From positions 267,354 to 331,353 of the forward strand of contig JAEUUY010000011.1 of assembly GCA_016787225.1 (NCBI GenBank): a stretch of DNA of 64,000 nucleotides, given 5' to 3'. The notes beneath the pieces were generated by a model, which did not search any database, was not told where the DNA came from, and saw only the letters and a program-made list of their open reading frames with translations. The DNA comes from Chitinophagales bacterium. Lineage in GTDB: Bacteria > Bacteroidota > Bacteroidia > Chitinophagales > JADJOU01. Position 1 is the first letter of the stretch; every line of letters starts with the position of its first letter. A program made the translations under genes and the position numbers. Positions 1 to 8,059 of the stretch are shown one piece after another.

Positions 1-858
1 CATGGCCATCAGCATAACTTTTTTTATTCCAAATTTTTTAAGAAAGAATGGAATCGAGAGAATAAAGACGGTCTCTGATATTTGGGAAATGGACATGAGA
101 AAGCCTGGATGTTGCACTCCGAATGAATTCGAATATTCTTCTATGCTCTTGAAGCTAACTAAAAAATCTTGACCGAAAGCGTTCGTGATTTGCAAAGCAG
201 CTCCTAATAAAACTGCAAAGACAAAAAAGATAACCATTTTGGAACTCTTAAATAAAACCAATGCATCCAAACCTAAAGCTGAAGTGAGACTTTTAGCATT
301 GTCAGGTTGAGTTTCACAAGCAGGAAGAGAAAAGGCGTACATTCCCAAAGCAATTGAAGATATAGCGCCAAGATATAATTGGTAATTATTGGCTGTCCAT
401 CCCATAAAATCAACTATCCACATAGCTAATATAAAACCTATGGTGCCCCATACACGAATATTAGGAAAATCTTTGATAACATCAAATCGGCTTTTAGACA
501 ATATATGGTAGGAGATAGAATAACAAAGTGATATAGTAGGCATGTAAAAGAGGGAATTCAAAAGCATAGCTCGATACATCTCACTAGGAGAAGAGACATT
601 TGCTGCCCAGACTAATGTAAGTCCACCTAAAACATGACATATCCCATACAATTTTTCTGCATTTAAATATTTATCGGCTACGATGCCCATAATTGCTGGC
701 ATTATAAAGGCTGCGATGCCAAGTGTAGTAAATACAGCTCCAATTTCTCCTCCACTAAAATTAAGCGAAGTAAGATAAGTGCCTATAGAAGTCAGCCATG
801 AACCCCAGAGAAAAAACTGCAAGAAATTCATTACTGTTAAGCGCAATTTGATAGACAT
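1..858 (-). CDS. nupG: NupG-like nucleoside:H+ symporter (3' end outside window)
   Basis: Read from the minus strand. It starts at ATG 858 (MSIKLRLTVMNF) and stays open for 286 codons to the window edge, so only the N-terminal two thirds is present. The translation closely follows E. coli NupG/XapB of the major facilitator superfamily, with matching stretches such as FLQFFLWGSWLTSIGTY, FIMPAIMGIVADK and DFPNIRVWGTIGFI, and the expected alternating hydrophobic helices. The family imports nucleosides across the inner membrane by proton symport. An upstream ATG at 869 is out of frame. The exact nucleoside specificity cannot be read from sequence. Confidence 0.88.
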   Translation of the reverse strand, partial: MSIKLRLTVMNFLQFFLWGSWLTSIGTYLTSLNFSGGEIGAVFTTLGIAAFIMPAIMGIVADKYLNAEKLYGICHVLGGLTLVWAANVSSPSEMYRAMLLNSLFYMPTISLCYSISYHILSKSRFDVIKDFPNIRVWGTIGFILAMWIVDFMGWTANNYQLYLGAISSIALGMYAFSLPACETQPDNAKSLTSALGLDALVLFKSSKMVIFFVFAVLLGAALQITNAFGQDFLVSFKSIEEYSNSFGVQHPGFLMSISQISETVFILSIPFFLKKFGIKKVMLMAM

Positions 859-1027
859 ACAGATAACATTTTAAGTGGCTAAGATAGTTGTTTTGAAGTG
901 AGAAGTGAGATATTAGAAGTAAGATGTTAGAAATTAGAAGCTAGAAACTAGTTGTGAGTTACTAGTTACAAGTTCTCGAATTAATATACAATCTGACATA
1001 GAAAATTGTAATTAACTAAACTATAAC

Positions 1028-1582
1028 CTATCTCCTATTCAATTCCTCTTGTATCTTGGCTGCCATTTCATAGTCTTCTCTACCTATGGCTTCTTTGAGC
1101 ATAGATTTTAGTCGCGATGTCTCGATTTGTGCTAAGTCTTGATTATTTGAAGACTTGTGAGGGTGTTCCACTTTATCGGCATAGCTTTGTTGGATATCTT
1201 CAAAAACTTCTTCAACAGCTAGTATAGGTTTTTCCATTTTCAAAGCTAAACATATCGCATCCGATGGTCTGCAATCTATATATTTAATATGTCCAAAATT
1301 GTCTTCCAATACCGCATGCGCATAATAAACACCATCTTCATATTTGTAAATAACTATGTGCTTGAGCATGATTTCAAAATCATTCAAAATCATTTGAACG
1401 AAATGATGGGTAAGTGGTCGAGTAGTGATAATTTTTTCTGACGAAATAGCCATAGCCTGTGCTTCAGCACCTCCTACAATGATTTGAAATTTGCGAACAC
1501 CTCCAATCTCCTTGAGCACTACATTATAACCGTTGCGTGTAGAAAAGCTAGTGGAGATAGATTGAATTTCGAGAGGAACCAT
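1028..1582 (-). CDS. Bifunctional nuclease (BFN/DUF151) family protein with C-terminal UVR motif
   Basis: 184 aa. Residues about 1-130 match the DUF151/BFN domain; the segment RPSDAICLALKMEKPI is typical of it. The last 30 residues (LKEAIGREDYEMAAKIQEEL) are a UvrB/UvrC-type UVR motif, the usual architecture of Bacteroidota members. Plant and bacterial BFN proteins have been reported to cut DNA and RNA, but the role here is unknown. It stands alone, after the nupG-like gene in the same direction with a 169-bp gap that holds only low-complexity sequence. Family assignment is firm; function is inferred. Confidence 0.87.
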   Translation of the reverse strand: MVPLEIQSISTSFSTRNGYNVVLKEIGGVRKFQIIVGGAEAQAMAISSEKIITTRPLTHHFVQMILNDFEIMLKHIVIYKYEDGVYYAHAVLEDNFGHIKYIDCRPSDAICLALKMEKPILAVEEVFEDIQQSYADKVEHPHKSSNNQDLAQIETSRLKSMLKEAIGREDYEMAAKIQEELNRR

Positions 1583-1713
1583 TTTTATAGCTAATAATTA
1601 ATTAGTTAATAACTAATAGGTGTTATTAATTTTAGTTAGATTCAAATACCTACTAATAACATACCTTGAATAATCAACTATTCGTTATTCATTATTAGCT
1701 ATTAGTTAGTTAA

Positions 1714-1724
1714 GTGGAGGATAA
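1714..1724. repeat. Short copy of the tRNA-Ala 3' end
   Basis: The 11-mer GTGGAGGATAA here is identical to 1762-1772, which forms the acceptor 3' strand of the tRNA-Ala gene. It is followed by a perfect hairpin (CCCGC-TCGT-GCGGG, 1726-1739) that could end tRNA transcription. It may be an att-like duplication or tRNA remnant. Confidence 0.5.
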
Positions 1725-1762
1725 TCCCGCTCGTGCGGGAAACCTATGACCACATTTTTAGG

Positions 1763-1835
<73 letters not shown>

Positions 1836-1845
1836 AAATAATTCC

Positions 1846-1900
1846 GCTTGCATGCAAGCCCTCTACCAATCCTGACGATAAATGTCAGTATTGATCCCCT
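1846..1900. repeat. Degenerate tRNA-Ala 5'-half remnant
   Basis: GCTTGCATGCAAGCCCTCTACCAA (here on +) resembles the anticodon and D-arm part of the adjacent tRNA-Ala gene, and the right end TTGATCCCC resembles its acceptor start. In between lies an unrelated short hairpin (CTGAC-gataaat-GTCAG). It cannot fold as a tRNA, so it is a decayed duplicate. Confidence 0.5.
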
Positions 1901-1973
1901 CAAAATATGAAAGACAAATATAGCAAATTAAATTTGAAGGTTTTTATTTAGATTTGTGATTAAAATATACGGA

Positions 1974-2426
1974 ATGTCTATACTAAATCAAAGTTCTGCT
2001 CCAAAGATTATTGATAGGCTAAACAATTTAAAGCCTGACACTCAACCTCAATGGGGCAAGATGAATGCCGCTGAAATGTTGTTGCATTGCAGAAAAGCTA
2101 TAGAAATACCATTAGGTAAGCATCAGCTAAACCCCAATTTTTTCTTCAAATTATTTTTTGGTAAGTGGATAAAGTCAGCAGTTGTAGGAGATAAGCCGTT
2201 TCAAAAAGATTCTCCTACGTCTCCCGATTTTTTAGTGAATGACAAAGGACTTGATTTTGAAAAAGAAAAACAAGCCTTGCTTGAAGACATTCATACTTTT
2301 GTTCATACAACCGATGACATTCTAGACCAAAGACCGCATGGACTCTTCGGCTCTATGACAGCGCATGAGTGGCGCAAAGGCCAATGGAAGCATTTGGATC
2401 ATCATTGGAGGCAGTTTGGGGTGTGA
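1974..2426 (+). CDS. DUF1569 (DinB-like) family protein
   Basis: 150 aa from ATG 1974. An in-frame GTG at 1956 would add six residues but lies inside a good -7 box (TAGATTTG, 1949-1956), so the ATG is preferred. The sequence has the DUF1569 pattern: WGKMNAAEMLLHCRKAI near the start, and HEWRKGQWKHLDHHWRQFG at the C-terminus, with histidines placed as in metal-binding DinB four-helix proteins. The biochemical role of DUF1569 is not established. It is monocistronic, divergent from the tRNA and convergent with the next gene. Confidence 0.85.
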   Translation: MSILNQSSAPKIIDRLNNLKPDTQPQWGKMNAAEMLLHCRKAIEIPLGKHQLNPNFFFKLFFGKWIKSAVVGDKPFQKDSPTSPDFLVNDKGLDFEKEKQALLEDIHTFVHTTDDILDQRPHGLFGSMTAHEWRKGQWKHLDHHWRQFGV

Positions 2427-2436
2427 GGACATATCT

Positions 2437-3489
2437 CTAACGAACAATTTGCAATTTATTAGTAGCTACCCTTTGTCCATCCTGCTCTAAAGAATAAAAA
2501 TAGGTGCCAGATGGCAAATCTAGTGTTGAGATTGTCATGCTATTCCTACCTAATATTGATTCCGCATTATATACTTTTATAATCTGCCCTATTATTGAAT
2601 GCATAATTATACGGCTCGATTTATTCGTTAAAGCTTTAGTATAATTTATATTAATAAAATCATTCGTTGGATTTGGATAGGCCCATAATTCAGTATTATT
2701 TTTATCAAGATCTGCTATACTTGAAGAATTACAGTTTGTTGTATTATCGCTACTTATTTTTTCTATCGAAGTGGAATCTATTGAAACTTCAAAAGTTCTG
2801 TCCCAGCCAGCGACAGATTGATTGCCATGCATAAAATATGCTAAACTATCTGATGCAATAGAAGAACATAAAAGCGTATCAAACACTTTGCTAGTATTTA
2901 ATCTAGTCGGATTAGAAAAAATTTGAATTCTATGTGCATTCATCTGTTTTATGTATCTGAAATAATACTTAACACCTGTTGTTAAGTTTAGACCATAAAT
3001 ATCTCTAGAAAAAGAATTGGGACAAGTTGATGTATTATTTTGAAAAGAGTTTAGTCCTTTCAGCTGCAGTGATATAAAACCATCCCCGAGTGAAACACAA
3101 ATTGATGAATTCTTTTTACAATCGTAACTATAATCGGAATTTCGAGTCACGTAGGGTTGATTTGAATTTTGACACAGTGAAAACAAAATTAATCCATTTT
3201 GATTGCTCAGGTTTTGGCTTACCTTGAAATCAATATCTACTTTCAATCTATCGGTATTTCTCAATGTAGTTCCGAGAGATCTATATATTCTTGCATTTGA
3301 TTGATCGGGATTTGATAGAGACCATGTCGTATTTGATATCAAAAGACCACTATTCAAGTTAATCTGATTGTCCACATCATCGAGTTCAGACCATATTGCA
3401 GAATTAGTGTAATTATCTGTTAAAACTATTTGACTATTTCCGATTAAGACAATTGTAGATAAGAATATTGATAGAATTAATTTTTTCAT
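2437..3489 (-). CDS. Secreted protein with T9SS type A C-terminal sorting domain
   Basis: 350 aa. A Sec signal peptide (MKKLILSIFLSTIVLIGNSQ) is followed by about 240 residues without a family I recognise. The C-terminal 80 residues form a Por/T9SS type A sorting domain (AYPNPTNDFININY, then DLPSGTYFYSLEQDGQRVAT and a basic end). The middle region is clearly related to the N-terminal domain of the next gene upstream: both begin DNY(T/N)N(S/A)A(I/L)W and share an HGN...AG...EV segment. It should be exported by Sec, then T9SS, and anchored to or released from the cell surface. Function beyond that is unknown. Confidence 0.85.
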   Translation of the reverse strand: MKKLILSIFLSTIVLIGNSQIVLTDNYTNSAIWSELDDVDNQINLNSGLLISNTTWSLSNPDQSNARIYRSLGTTLRNTDRLKVDIDFKVSQNLSNQNGLILFSLCQNSNQPYVTRNSDYSYDCKKNSSICVSLGDGFISLQLKGLNSFQNNTSTCPNSFSRDIYGLNLTTGVKYYFRYIKQMNAHRIQIFSNPTRLNTSKVFDTLLCSSIASDSLAYFMHGNQSVAGWDRTFEVSIDSTSIEKISSDNTTNCNSSSIADLDKNNTELWAYPNPTNDFININYTKALTNKSSRIIMHSIIGQIIKVYNAESILGRNSMTISTLDLPSGTYFYSLEQDGQRVATNKLQIVR

Positions 3490-3539
3490 AATTTATACAT
3501 TTAGATATAGCTCAAGGACTATAGAATTAATAATTTATA

Positions 3540-3547
3540 CAAAAATA
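3540..3547 (-). promoter_or_regulatory. Bacteroidota -7 box (TATTTTTG) for the T9SS cargo gene
   Basis: Read on the minus strand the bases are TATTTTTG, matching TAnnTTTG. Transcription would start near 3534, leaving a leader of about 45 nt before the ATG at 3489. No TTG -33 element was verified. Confidence 0.45.
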
Positions 3548-3652
3548 ACTCATTTAATTCAGGCAAATATTTTTCTTGTGAACGTAGCTATTTTTATTGT
3601 AAGCGTAATTTTATAAGTTTATTCACCCTAGTTTATAGATTTTGATTCTGAT

Positions 3653-3687
3653 GAAAAAAGGTCACCCACCAATGGCAGACGACCTTT
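3653..3687 (-). terminator. Rho-independent terminator after the tail-fiber-like T9SS gene
   Basis: On the minus strand AAAGGTC (3687-3681) pairs with GACCTTT (3663-3657) around a 17-nt loop and runs into T6. It lies 30 bp past the stop of the 3717-5822 gene. Confidence 0.65.
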
Positions 3688-3716
3688 CTCGATTTTCAAA
3701 TGTTGTTGTTTTTGTT

Positions 3717-5822
3717 TTATTTTATAATCTGGAGTCTTTTGGTGTCTATGACACGCTCCCCTGCTACTAGTGTATAGAGATAGGTGCCATTAGCTAAGTC
3801 TCCTAAATTGATTTTAACAGACCCCGCACCTTTTTTAGTATCTAGTTTTACTGACATCAATTGCTTGCCATCTTGGCTAGATACAGTGATAGATGCATCT
3901 CTATATTCTCTAGATAAGTGATAGTTTATCAATGCTTCATTGTCTGTAGGATTAGGAATAGACTGAAAAAGAACATTTGAATCAGAGCTAGAACCAGCTT
4001 TTTTCAGACCTTCACAGCCACTCTCACATAACTGAGCGATCGTTTTTTCTAATAGTGCAAATTTCTCTTCCATCTTTGCTATCTTAGCTTTAAGTTCTTC
4101 ATTCTCAATCACAGCATTATTTTGCTTTTCTACTTTAGCGTTGAGTTCTTTGATGGCCTGTATAGTAATTGGAATAAAACCATCATAATCCATTGCCATG
4201 AATCCTTTTGAGTTTAAAGGCTTATGAACAAGACTTGGTAGTACTTTTTCAACTTCTTGTGCTTTAAAACCAAACCTATTTGTCATTCCATTCATGTTTG
4301 GATGCTTATTAATGTTTAAACCTTTAATATTAGTTGTATCGCCAGGAAAATCTGAAAAGTCATAATCATATTGATAGGGATTTAATAATTTCAATTTCTC
4401 AATCGCATTTTCGATTGGCATAAAATTTTTCTTTAATCTTTCGTCCGAAAATGTTGCCCATCCATCTGATAACCCCCATCCTCTTACTTGAAATTTATGC
4501 CAATTCCAGGTTAGTGATTTAGCCCACGTCGGAGTATTGCCAATATCAACTCCTACCTTGTCGTCTGATAAAAAAAGTTTGTAATTTCCGTTATTAGCTG
4601 AAGGCCACGGTTTCCAAAAATTTAATCCACCATCAAACTCCTCTATTCCCCAACGATTCTCAGTAGTGTTATTTGTAATCTTGCCAAACATTAAAGACTT
4701 ACCTTCATTAAGTGTTAAATTACCTGAACTACCCAATTTCAAATTTAGCTTTTTGTTAGTTCTGAAATTCAAATCTATATTATTCCTAGTTCCCAAAAAA
4801 TTAGCCGATGTTATGCCATTGTTGCCTGTTTTACTCCAACTGCAAGGGTCTTCGCATCCTGGAGGACAGTTATCCACAATATTTGCTGTAGCTGTACTAA
4901 CACAGTTGTTTACTGTAGCTGTAACGGTATATGTTCCCGGTATAGATACGCTTAGATTTGCTCCATTTGTTGGAGGATTATTCCATACGAAAGTGCCACC
5001 TGGAGCCACAGCCGTCAATGTTATTGGTTGGTCGTCTAATTCACAGACCCCAGTCGGACCATTTATCGTCACAGAAGGAAATGCATTGATGGTAGGGTCT
5101 ACTATAGTTGAAGGATTGTCAACAAACAAATCGTCCACTTCGATTATTCCTCCATTAACGCCAGCCCAAGGGTGATTTCCATGTTGTATAAAGTTCAAAT
5201 TGGAAGGTGTAACTGGAGAACAAAATACCTGATTAAGTAATTCAGCACCAGTGATAGGATTTAAAACCCTAAATCTATATCTATTCCCGATTTGAGTGAG
5301 CTCAATTCTCCTATCTACATTTAATTGATTGTTAAAGTTAATCTGTTGCTGGAAAATAGGGTTGCAAGTTGCATTATTTTGTGTTACTGCATTGTTTGGT
5401 TTTATTTGAATGAAAAATGCATTTCCATTCATATTTATTGTAATCGAAGAATTTTGATTACAGTTGAAAGTTGTATTTGTAAGCCTAGTAACAAGAGATT
5501 GGGTGTTATTTTCTGTAATTGCCAAAACGGTAGTCCCAGTTTGTAAAGCAGTAGTAATTCGATATGTAACAGCTACACGAAAATTAGGACTGGTAGAAAT
5601 TAATCCATTAAGATTTCTAGAACATCTGAGGTTTGATTGAGCAATATTAACAAGCGCGTCATTCCATGTTAAATTCCAGCCTAATCTTCCTGCATTAAAA
5701 GTCATTCTTGCTCTAGGGTCATCAAATTCAGTCCACAACGCTGCATTGTTGTAGTTGTCCGTAATCTGAGAAGACATACTGATTTGAGAAATTAGCATTA
5801 AAATTAAAAATAATTTTTTCAT
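3717..5822 (-). CDS. Secreted protein with S74 (tail-fibre chaperone) domain and T9SS sorting domain
   Basis: 701 aa from ATG 5822 (MKKLFLILMLISQISMSSQ, a signal peptide). A longer in-frame reading from 5945 is rejected because it precedes the signal peptide and the nearest -7-like box (5853-5860). Order of parts: an N-terminal domain of about 250 aa shared with the neighbouring gene; an Ig/PKD-like segment; a region with GNSGNLTLNEG-like beta repeats; a peptidase S74 intramolecular chaperone domain starting at the conserved SDERLKKN (about 459-560); a coiled coil (about 562-600); and a T9SS type A domain (about 622-701, NGTYLYTLVAGERVIDTKRL). S74 domains assemble trimers and can self-cleave. 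It is probably a trimeric surface fibre or adhesin. Confidence 0.87.
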   Translation of the reverse strand: MKKLFLILMLISQISMSSQITDNYNNAALWTEFDDPRARMTFNAGRLGWNLTWNDALVNIAQSNLRCSRNLNGLISTSPNFRVAVTYRITTALQTGTTVLAITENNTQSLVTRLTNTTFNCNQNSSITINMNGNAFFIQIKPNNAVTQNNATCNPIFQQQINFNNQLNVDRRIELTQIGNRYRFRVLNPITGAELLNQVFCSPVTPSNLNFIQHGNHPWAGVNGGIIEVDDLFVDNPSTIVDPTINAFPSVTINGPTGVCELDDQPITLTAVAPGGTFVWNNPPTNGANLSVSIPGTYTVTATVNNCVSTATANIVDNCPPGCEDPCSWSKTGNNGITSANFLGTRNNIDLNFRTNKKLNLKLGSSGNLTLNEGKSLMFGKITNNTTENRWGIEEFDGGLNFWKPWPSANNGNYKLFLSDDKVGVDIGNTPTWAKSLTWNWHKFQVRGWGLSDGWATFSDERLKKNFMPIENAIEKLKLLNPYQYDYDFSDFPGDTTNIKGLNINKHPNMNGMTNRFGFKAQEVEKVLPSLVHKPLNSKGFMAMDYDGFIPITIQAIKELNAKVEKQNNAVIENEELKAKIAKMEEKFALLEKTIAQLCESGCEGLKKAGSSSDSNVLFQSIPNPTDNEALINYHLSREYRDASITVSSQDGKQLMSVKLDTKKGAGSVKINLGDLANGTYLYTLVAGERVIDTKRLQIIK

Positions 5823-5945
5823 AATTGTAAATTTTAAAATTAAATAATACCGCAAAAATGCAGAATAGGCACAGGCAAATAATCGGTCATCCGTTGAGCG
5901 ATATCTAATTTCTAGTAAGCGTAGGTAATATTTTTGTGAGCGCAA

Positions 5946-6695
5946 TTAAGTCAATGATTTCAATCGCTCGGAGAATTCATGTTTTCTGCGATAAGCTAGT
6001 GGCAAGGTTTCGCCATTGTTTAGCACAATTTGACTTCCTTCTAGTTTGTCCACAGATTTCACTTGATAGAGATTGACCATATAGGAGCGATGAATACGGA
6101 AAAAATTTTTATCTTGAAACATATCTTCGTATTCGCTCATAGTCTTCGTACTTAGGACTTTTCCTTGGGTCGTATAAAATTCAGTATAGGTATTGTCTGC
6201 TTTAAAATAGAGAATGTCTTTTATATCTAGTATTTCTGTTCCTCGTTGCGAATTAATAACCAGTTTGGTGATTTCTTTCATCTGGTCTAAAGGTTGGATG
6301 GTTACAGCATCTTTATTTTTGCCAGCAACACGTTCTGATGCTTTAAGCACCGCATTTTGCAATTCATCTATCTTTACTGGTTTCATCAGATAATCCAAAG
6401 CTGAAAATCGAATGGCATCAATAGCATAGTGATTAAAAGCCGTCACGAATATGACTTCGAAAAACACAGGATGTAATCTTCGCAGCAAATCAAATCCAGT
6501 ATAAGGAGGCATATCTATATCCAGAAATACTAAATCTGGTTTGTGAAGTAGTATGCCTTCATACGCCGCATCGATTGAATCAAAAACACCGAGTATCTCT
6601 ACCTGAGGGCAGTAGGTTGATATCATATTGACATTGAGCTGGAGTGCCCGATCTTCGTCATCGACGATAATGGCTTTGATTTTTTGAGGATTCAT
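5946..6695 (-). CDS. LytTR-family response regulator
   Basis: 249 aa. The receiver domain (about 6-125) has acidic D12/D13, phosphoacceptor D59 (LVFLDIDMPP) and the conserved lysine in LMKPVK. The LytTR DNA-binding domain spans about 145-245 (FFRIHRSYMVNLYQV). It controls transcription after phosphorylation, most likely by the LytS-like kinase at 8060-10909; such LytS/LytT pairs are common in Bacteroidota. Here the pair is split by a repeat island with a GIY-YIG gene. The S74/T9SS gene lies directly downstream and is a natural candidate target. Confidence 0.92.
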   Translation of the reverse strand: MNPQKIKAIIVDDEDRALQLNVNMISTYCPQVEILGVFDSIDAAYEGILLHKPDLVFLDIDMPPYTGFDLLRRLHPVFFEVIFVTAFNHYAIDAIRFSALDYLMKPVKIDELQNAVLKASERVAGKNKDAVTIQPLDQMKEITKLVINSQRGTEILDIKDILYFKADNTYTEFYTTQGKVLSTKTMSEYEDMFQDKNFFRIHRSYMVNLYQVKSVDKLEGSQIVLNNGETLPLAYRRKHEFSERLKSLT

Positions 6696-6720
6696 GGGTT
6701 AAAGATAAAAAGGTTTTGGA

Positions 6721-7152
6721 ATTCAGAGGTGAATTGATTTCTCCTTTTGGTCGAAATGACAAAAGCAAAGTGTGGTGTTTCCAAAGTAATTGACTAATTA
6801 ATTCAAGAGGTATATATCGAGTTTGTCACTAAAGTTAATTTAGACAGAGGAGAAATCATCTATTTTGGCGTTAACCTAATTGTTTTTCCACACATAGTTA
6901 CGCGCCTTGTCACAAAAGTTTATCTCGACGAAGGAGAGAACAAAAGGGAGATGTCTAAAGAATTAAAGGTGAATTGATTTCTCACTATGGTCGAAATGAC
7001 AAAAGCAAAGTGTGGTGTTTCCAAAGCAATTGACTAATTAATTCAAGTGGAATATATCAAGTTTGTCACTAAAGTAAATAAAGACAGATGAGAAATCATC
7101 TATATTGGCGTTAACCTAATTGTTTTTTCAAACATACTTACGTGCTTTGTCA
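6721..7152. repeat. Tandem 240-bp direct repeat
   Basis: 6727-6912 and 6967-7152 align without gaps at an offset of exactly 240 bp, with only scattered mismatches. Each unit contains GATTTCTC...GGTCGAAATGACAAA at its left and GTTTGTCACTAAAG in the middle, the arms also found in the palindromic elements further right. No protein is encoded. This fills most of the 582-bp gap between the response regulator and the GIY-YIG gene. Confidence 0.85.
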
Positions 7153-7222
7153 CATCGAGCGAAGGGAGATGTCTACATTAAACTGAAGTATTAGATTTCT
7201 CCCTGCGGTCGAAATGACAAAA
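7146..7222. repeat. Palindromic MITE-like element, copy 1
   Basis: The left arm TTTGTCACATCGAGCGAAGG (7146 onward) is an imperfect inverted repeat of the right arm ending GGTCGAAATGACAAA (7193-7222), with an 18-bp centre. Similar elements lie at 7771-7865 and 7921-8002, with a fragment at about 7633-7675. There is no transposase, so it would be non-autonomous if mobile. Confidence 0.7.
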
Positions 7223-7277
7223 GCCAAGTGTCGTACTTGCAACACATTAATTCAAAATAGCAATAAATCAATCTAGC

Positions 7278-7586
7278 TTACAAACCCCATTCTTCCTCTA
7301 AAAAACTCCAACTAGGATTCATAATTTCTATCAATTTATTCTTTTTTACTCTCGACCATTTCTTTAATTCTTTTTCTCGTTCGATAGCATGCTGAATATA
7401 TTGAAATCTTTCATAATAAACCAAATAGCAACAGTTGTATTTTGCGATAAATGAGTTAGGGTTCGATTTGGTTTTGTGCTGGTCTAGTCTGGATTCTAGG
7501 TCATTTGTCACGCCAATGTATAGAACTGTTTTAGTGTAATTGGTTAAAATATAAACATAATAATTGTGTGTTCCTGTTGGTTTCAT
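7278..7586 (-). CDS. GIY-YIG domain nuclease family protein
   Basis: 102 aa. The motif reads YVYILTN (10-16) ... YIG (23-25), followed by R33 in LESRLDQH and the later AIEREKELKKW helix, as in the small UPF0213/YhbQ-like GIY-YIG proteins. These are stand-alone single-domain predicted endonucleases. Many copies occur scattered in Bacteroidota genomes next to intergenic repeats. Here too it sits inside an island of repeats, between a response regulator and its probable kinase. Whether it cuts a specific site or takes part in repeat spread is unknown. Confidence 0.88.
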   Translation of the reverse strand: MKPTGTHNYYVYILTNYTKTVLYIGVTNDLESRLDQHKTKSNPNSFIAKYNCCYLVYYERFQYIQHAIEREKELKKWSRVKKNKLIEIMNPSWSFLEEEWGL

Positions 7587-7770
7587 TGGATAAAAATAAA
7601 AATTGTTTTGTAATTTTATTAGATGAATTTCCGTGTCATAAAATTTTATATCGACATAGGAGAGAAGCGAAGGGAGGTACTACCCAAATTCTCCAAGGTC
7701 CTTCATACAAATGAAATGAAGCTATACTTTTATTTCAACATGCAATTGTTTTAAAATTATGCACTTTCGC

Positions 7771-7865
7771 TTTGTCACATCGACCAACGGGAGATGTCTA
7801 TGGTTTGGTAGGTAATTAGATTTTTCGTGTTCCCTCCTTTGTCGAGACAGGCCCGAAATGACAAA
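7771..7865. repeat. Palindromic MITE-like element, copy 2 (with insertion)
   Basis: The left arm TTTGTCACATCGACCAACGG (7771 onward) and right arm ending GCCCGAAATGACAAA (to 7865) resemble copy 1, but the right arm carries extra bases (CTTTGTCGAGACAG). It lies in the 473-bp gap between the GIY-YIG and kinase genes; the rest of that gap is AT-rich with no supportable gene. Confidence 0.6.
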
Positions 7866-7920
7866 AGCGAAGTGTGGTTTGTTCAAGTAAAAAGTATAAT
7901 TGATTCAATTGGTATTTTCC

Positions 7921-8002
7921 GAGTTTGTCACATCGAGCGAAGAGAGATGTCTTCCTTTCTGGAGGCAAATGGATTTCTCCCTGCAGTCGAAATGACAAAC
8001 TC
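7921..8002. repeat. Palindromic MITE-like element, copy 3 (cleanest copy)
   Basis: It begins GAGTTTGTCACATCGAGCGA and ends GTCGAAATGACAAACTC, so the outer 10 bp (GAGTTTGTCA/TGACAAACTC) are a perfect inverted repeat and the inner arms match with a few mismatches. It could fold as a long hairpin. It lies 58 bp past the stop of the kinase gene. Confidence 0.7.
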
Positions 8003-8059
8003 GAGACTGAGGATATACAATAAAACTTTCGCTTAAATCCTATGACCAATGATAATAAT

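Noticed and set aside
898..990. Purine-rich repeated words (TTAGAAGTNAGA)
   Set aside because: Low-complexity intergenic sequence common in AT-rich Bacteroidota genomes; no periodic CRISPR-like structure.
1585..1712. Inverted AT-rich TAGCTAATAAT arms beside the tRNA
   Set aside because: Low-complexity TTAATTA words recur in many gaps of this window, so it is not distinguishable from chance.
4666..5175. Plus-strand open frame inside the S74/T9SS gene
   Set aside because: It is antisense to a well-supported gene and has no recognisable domain.
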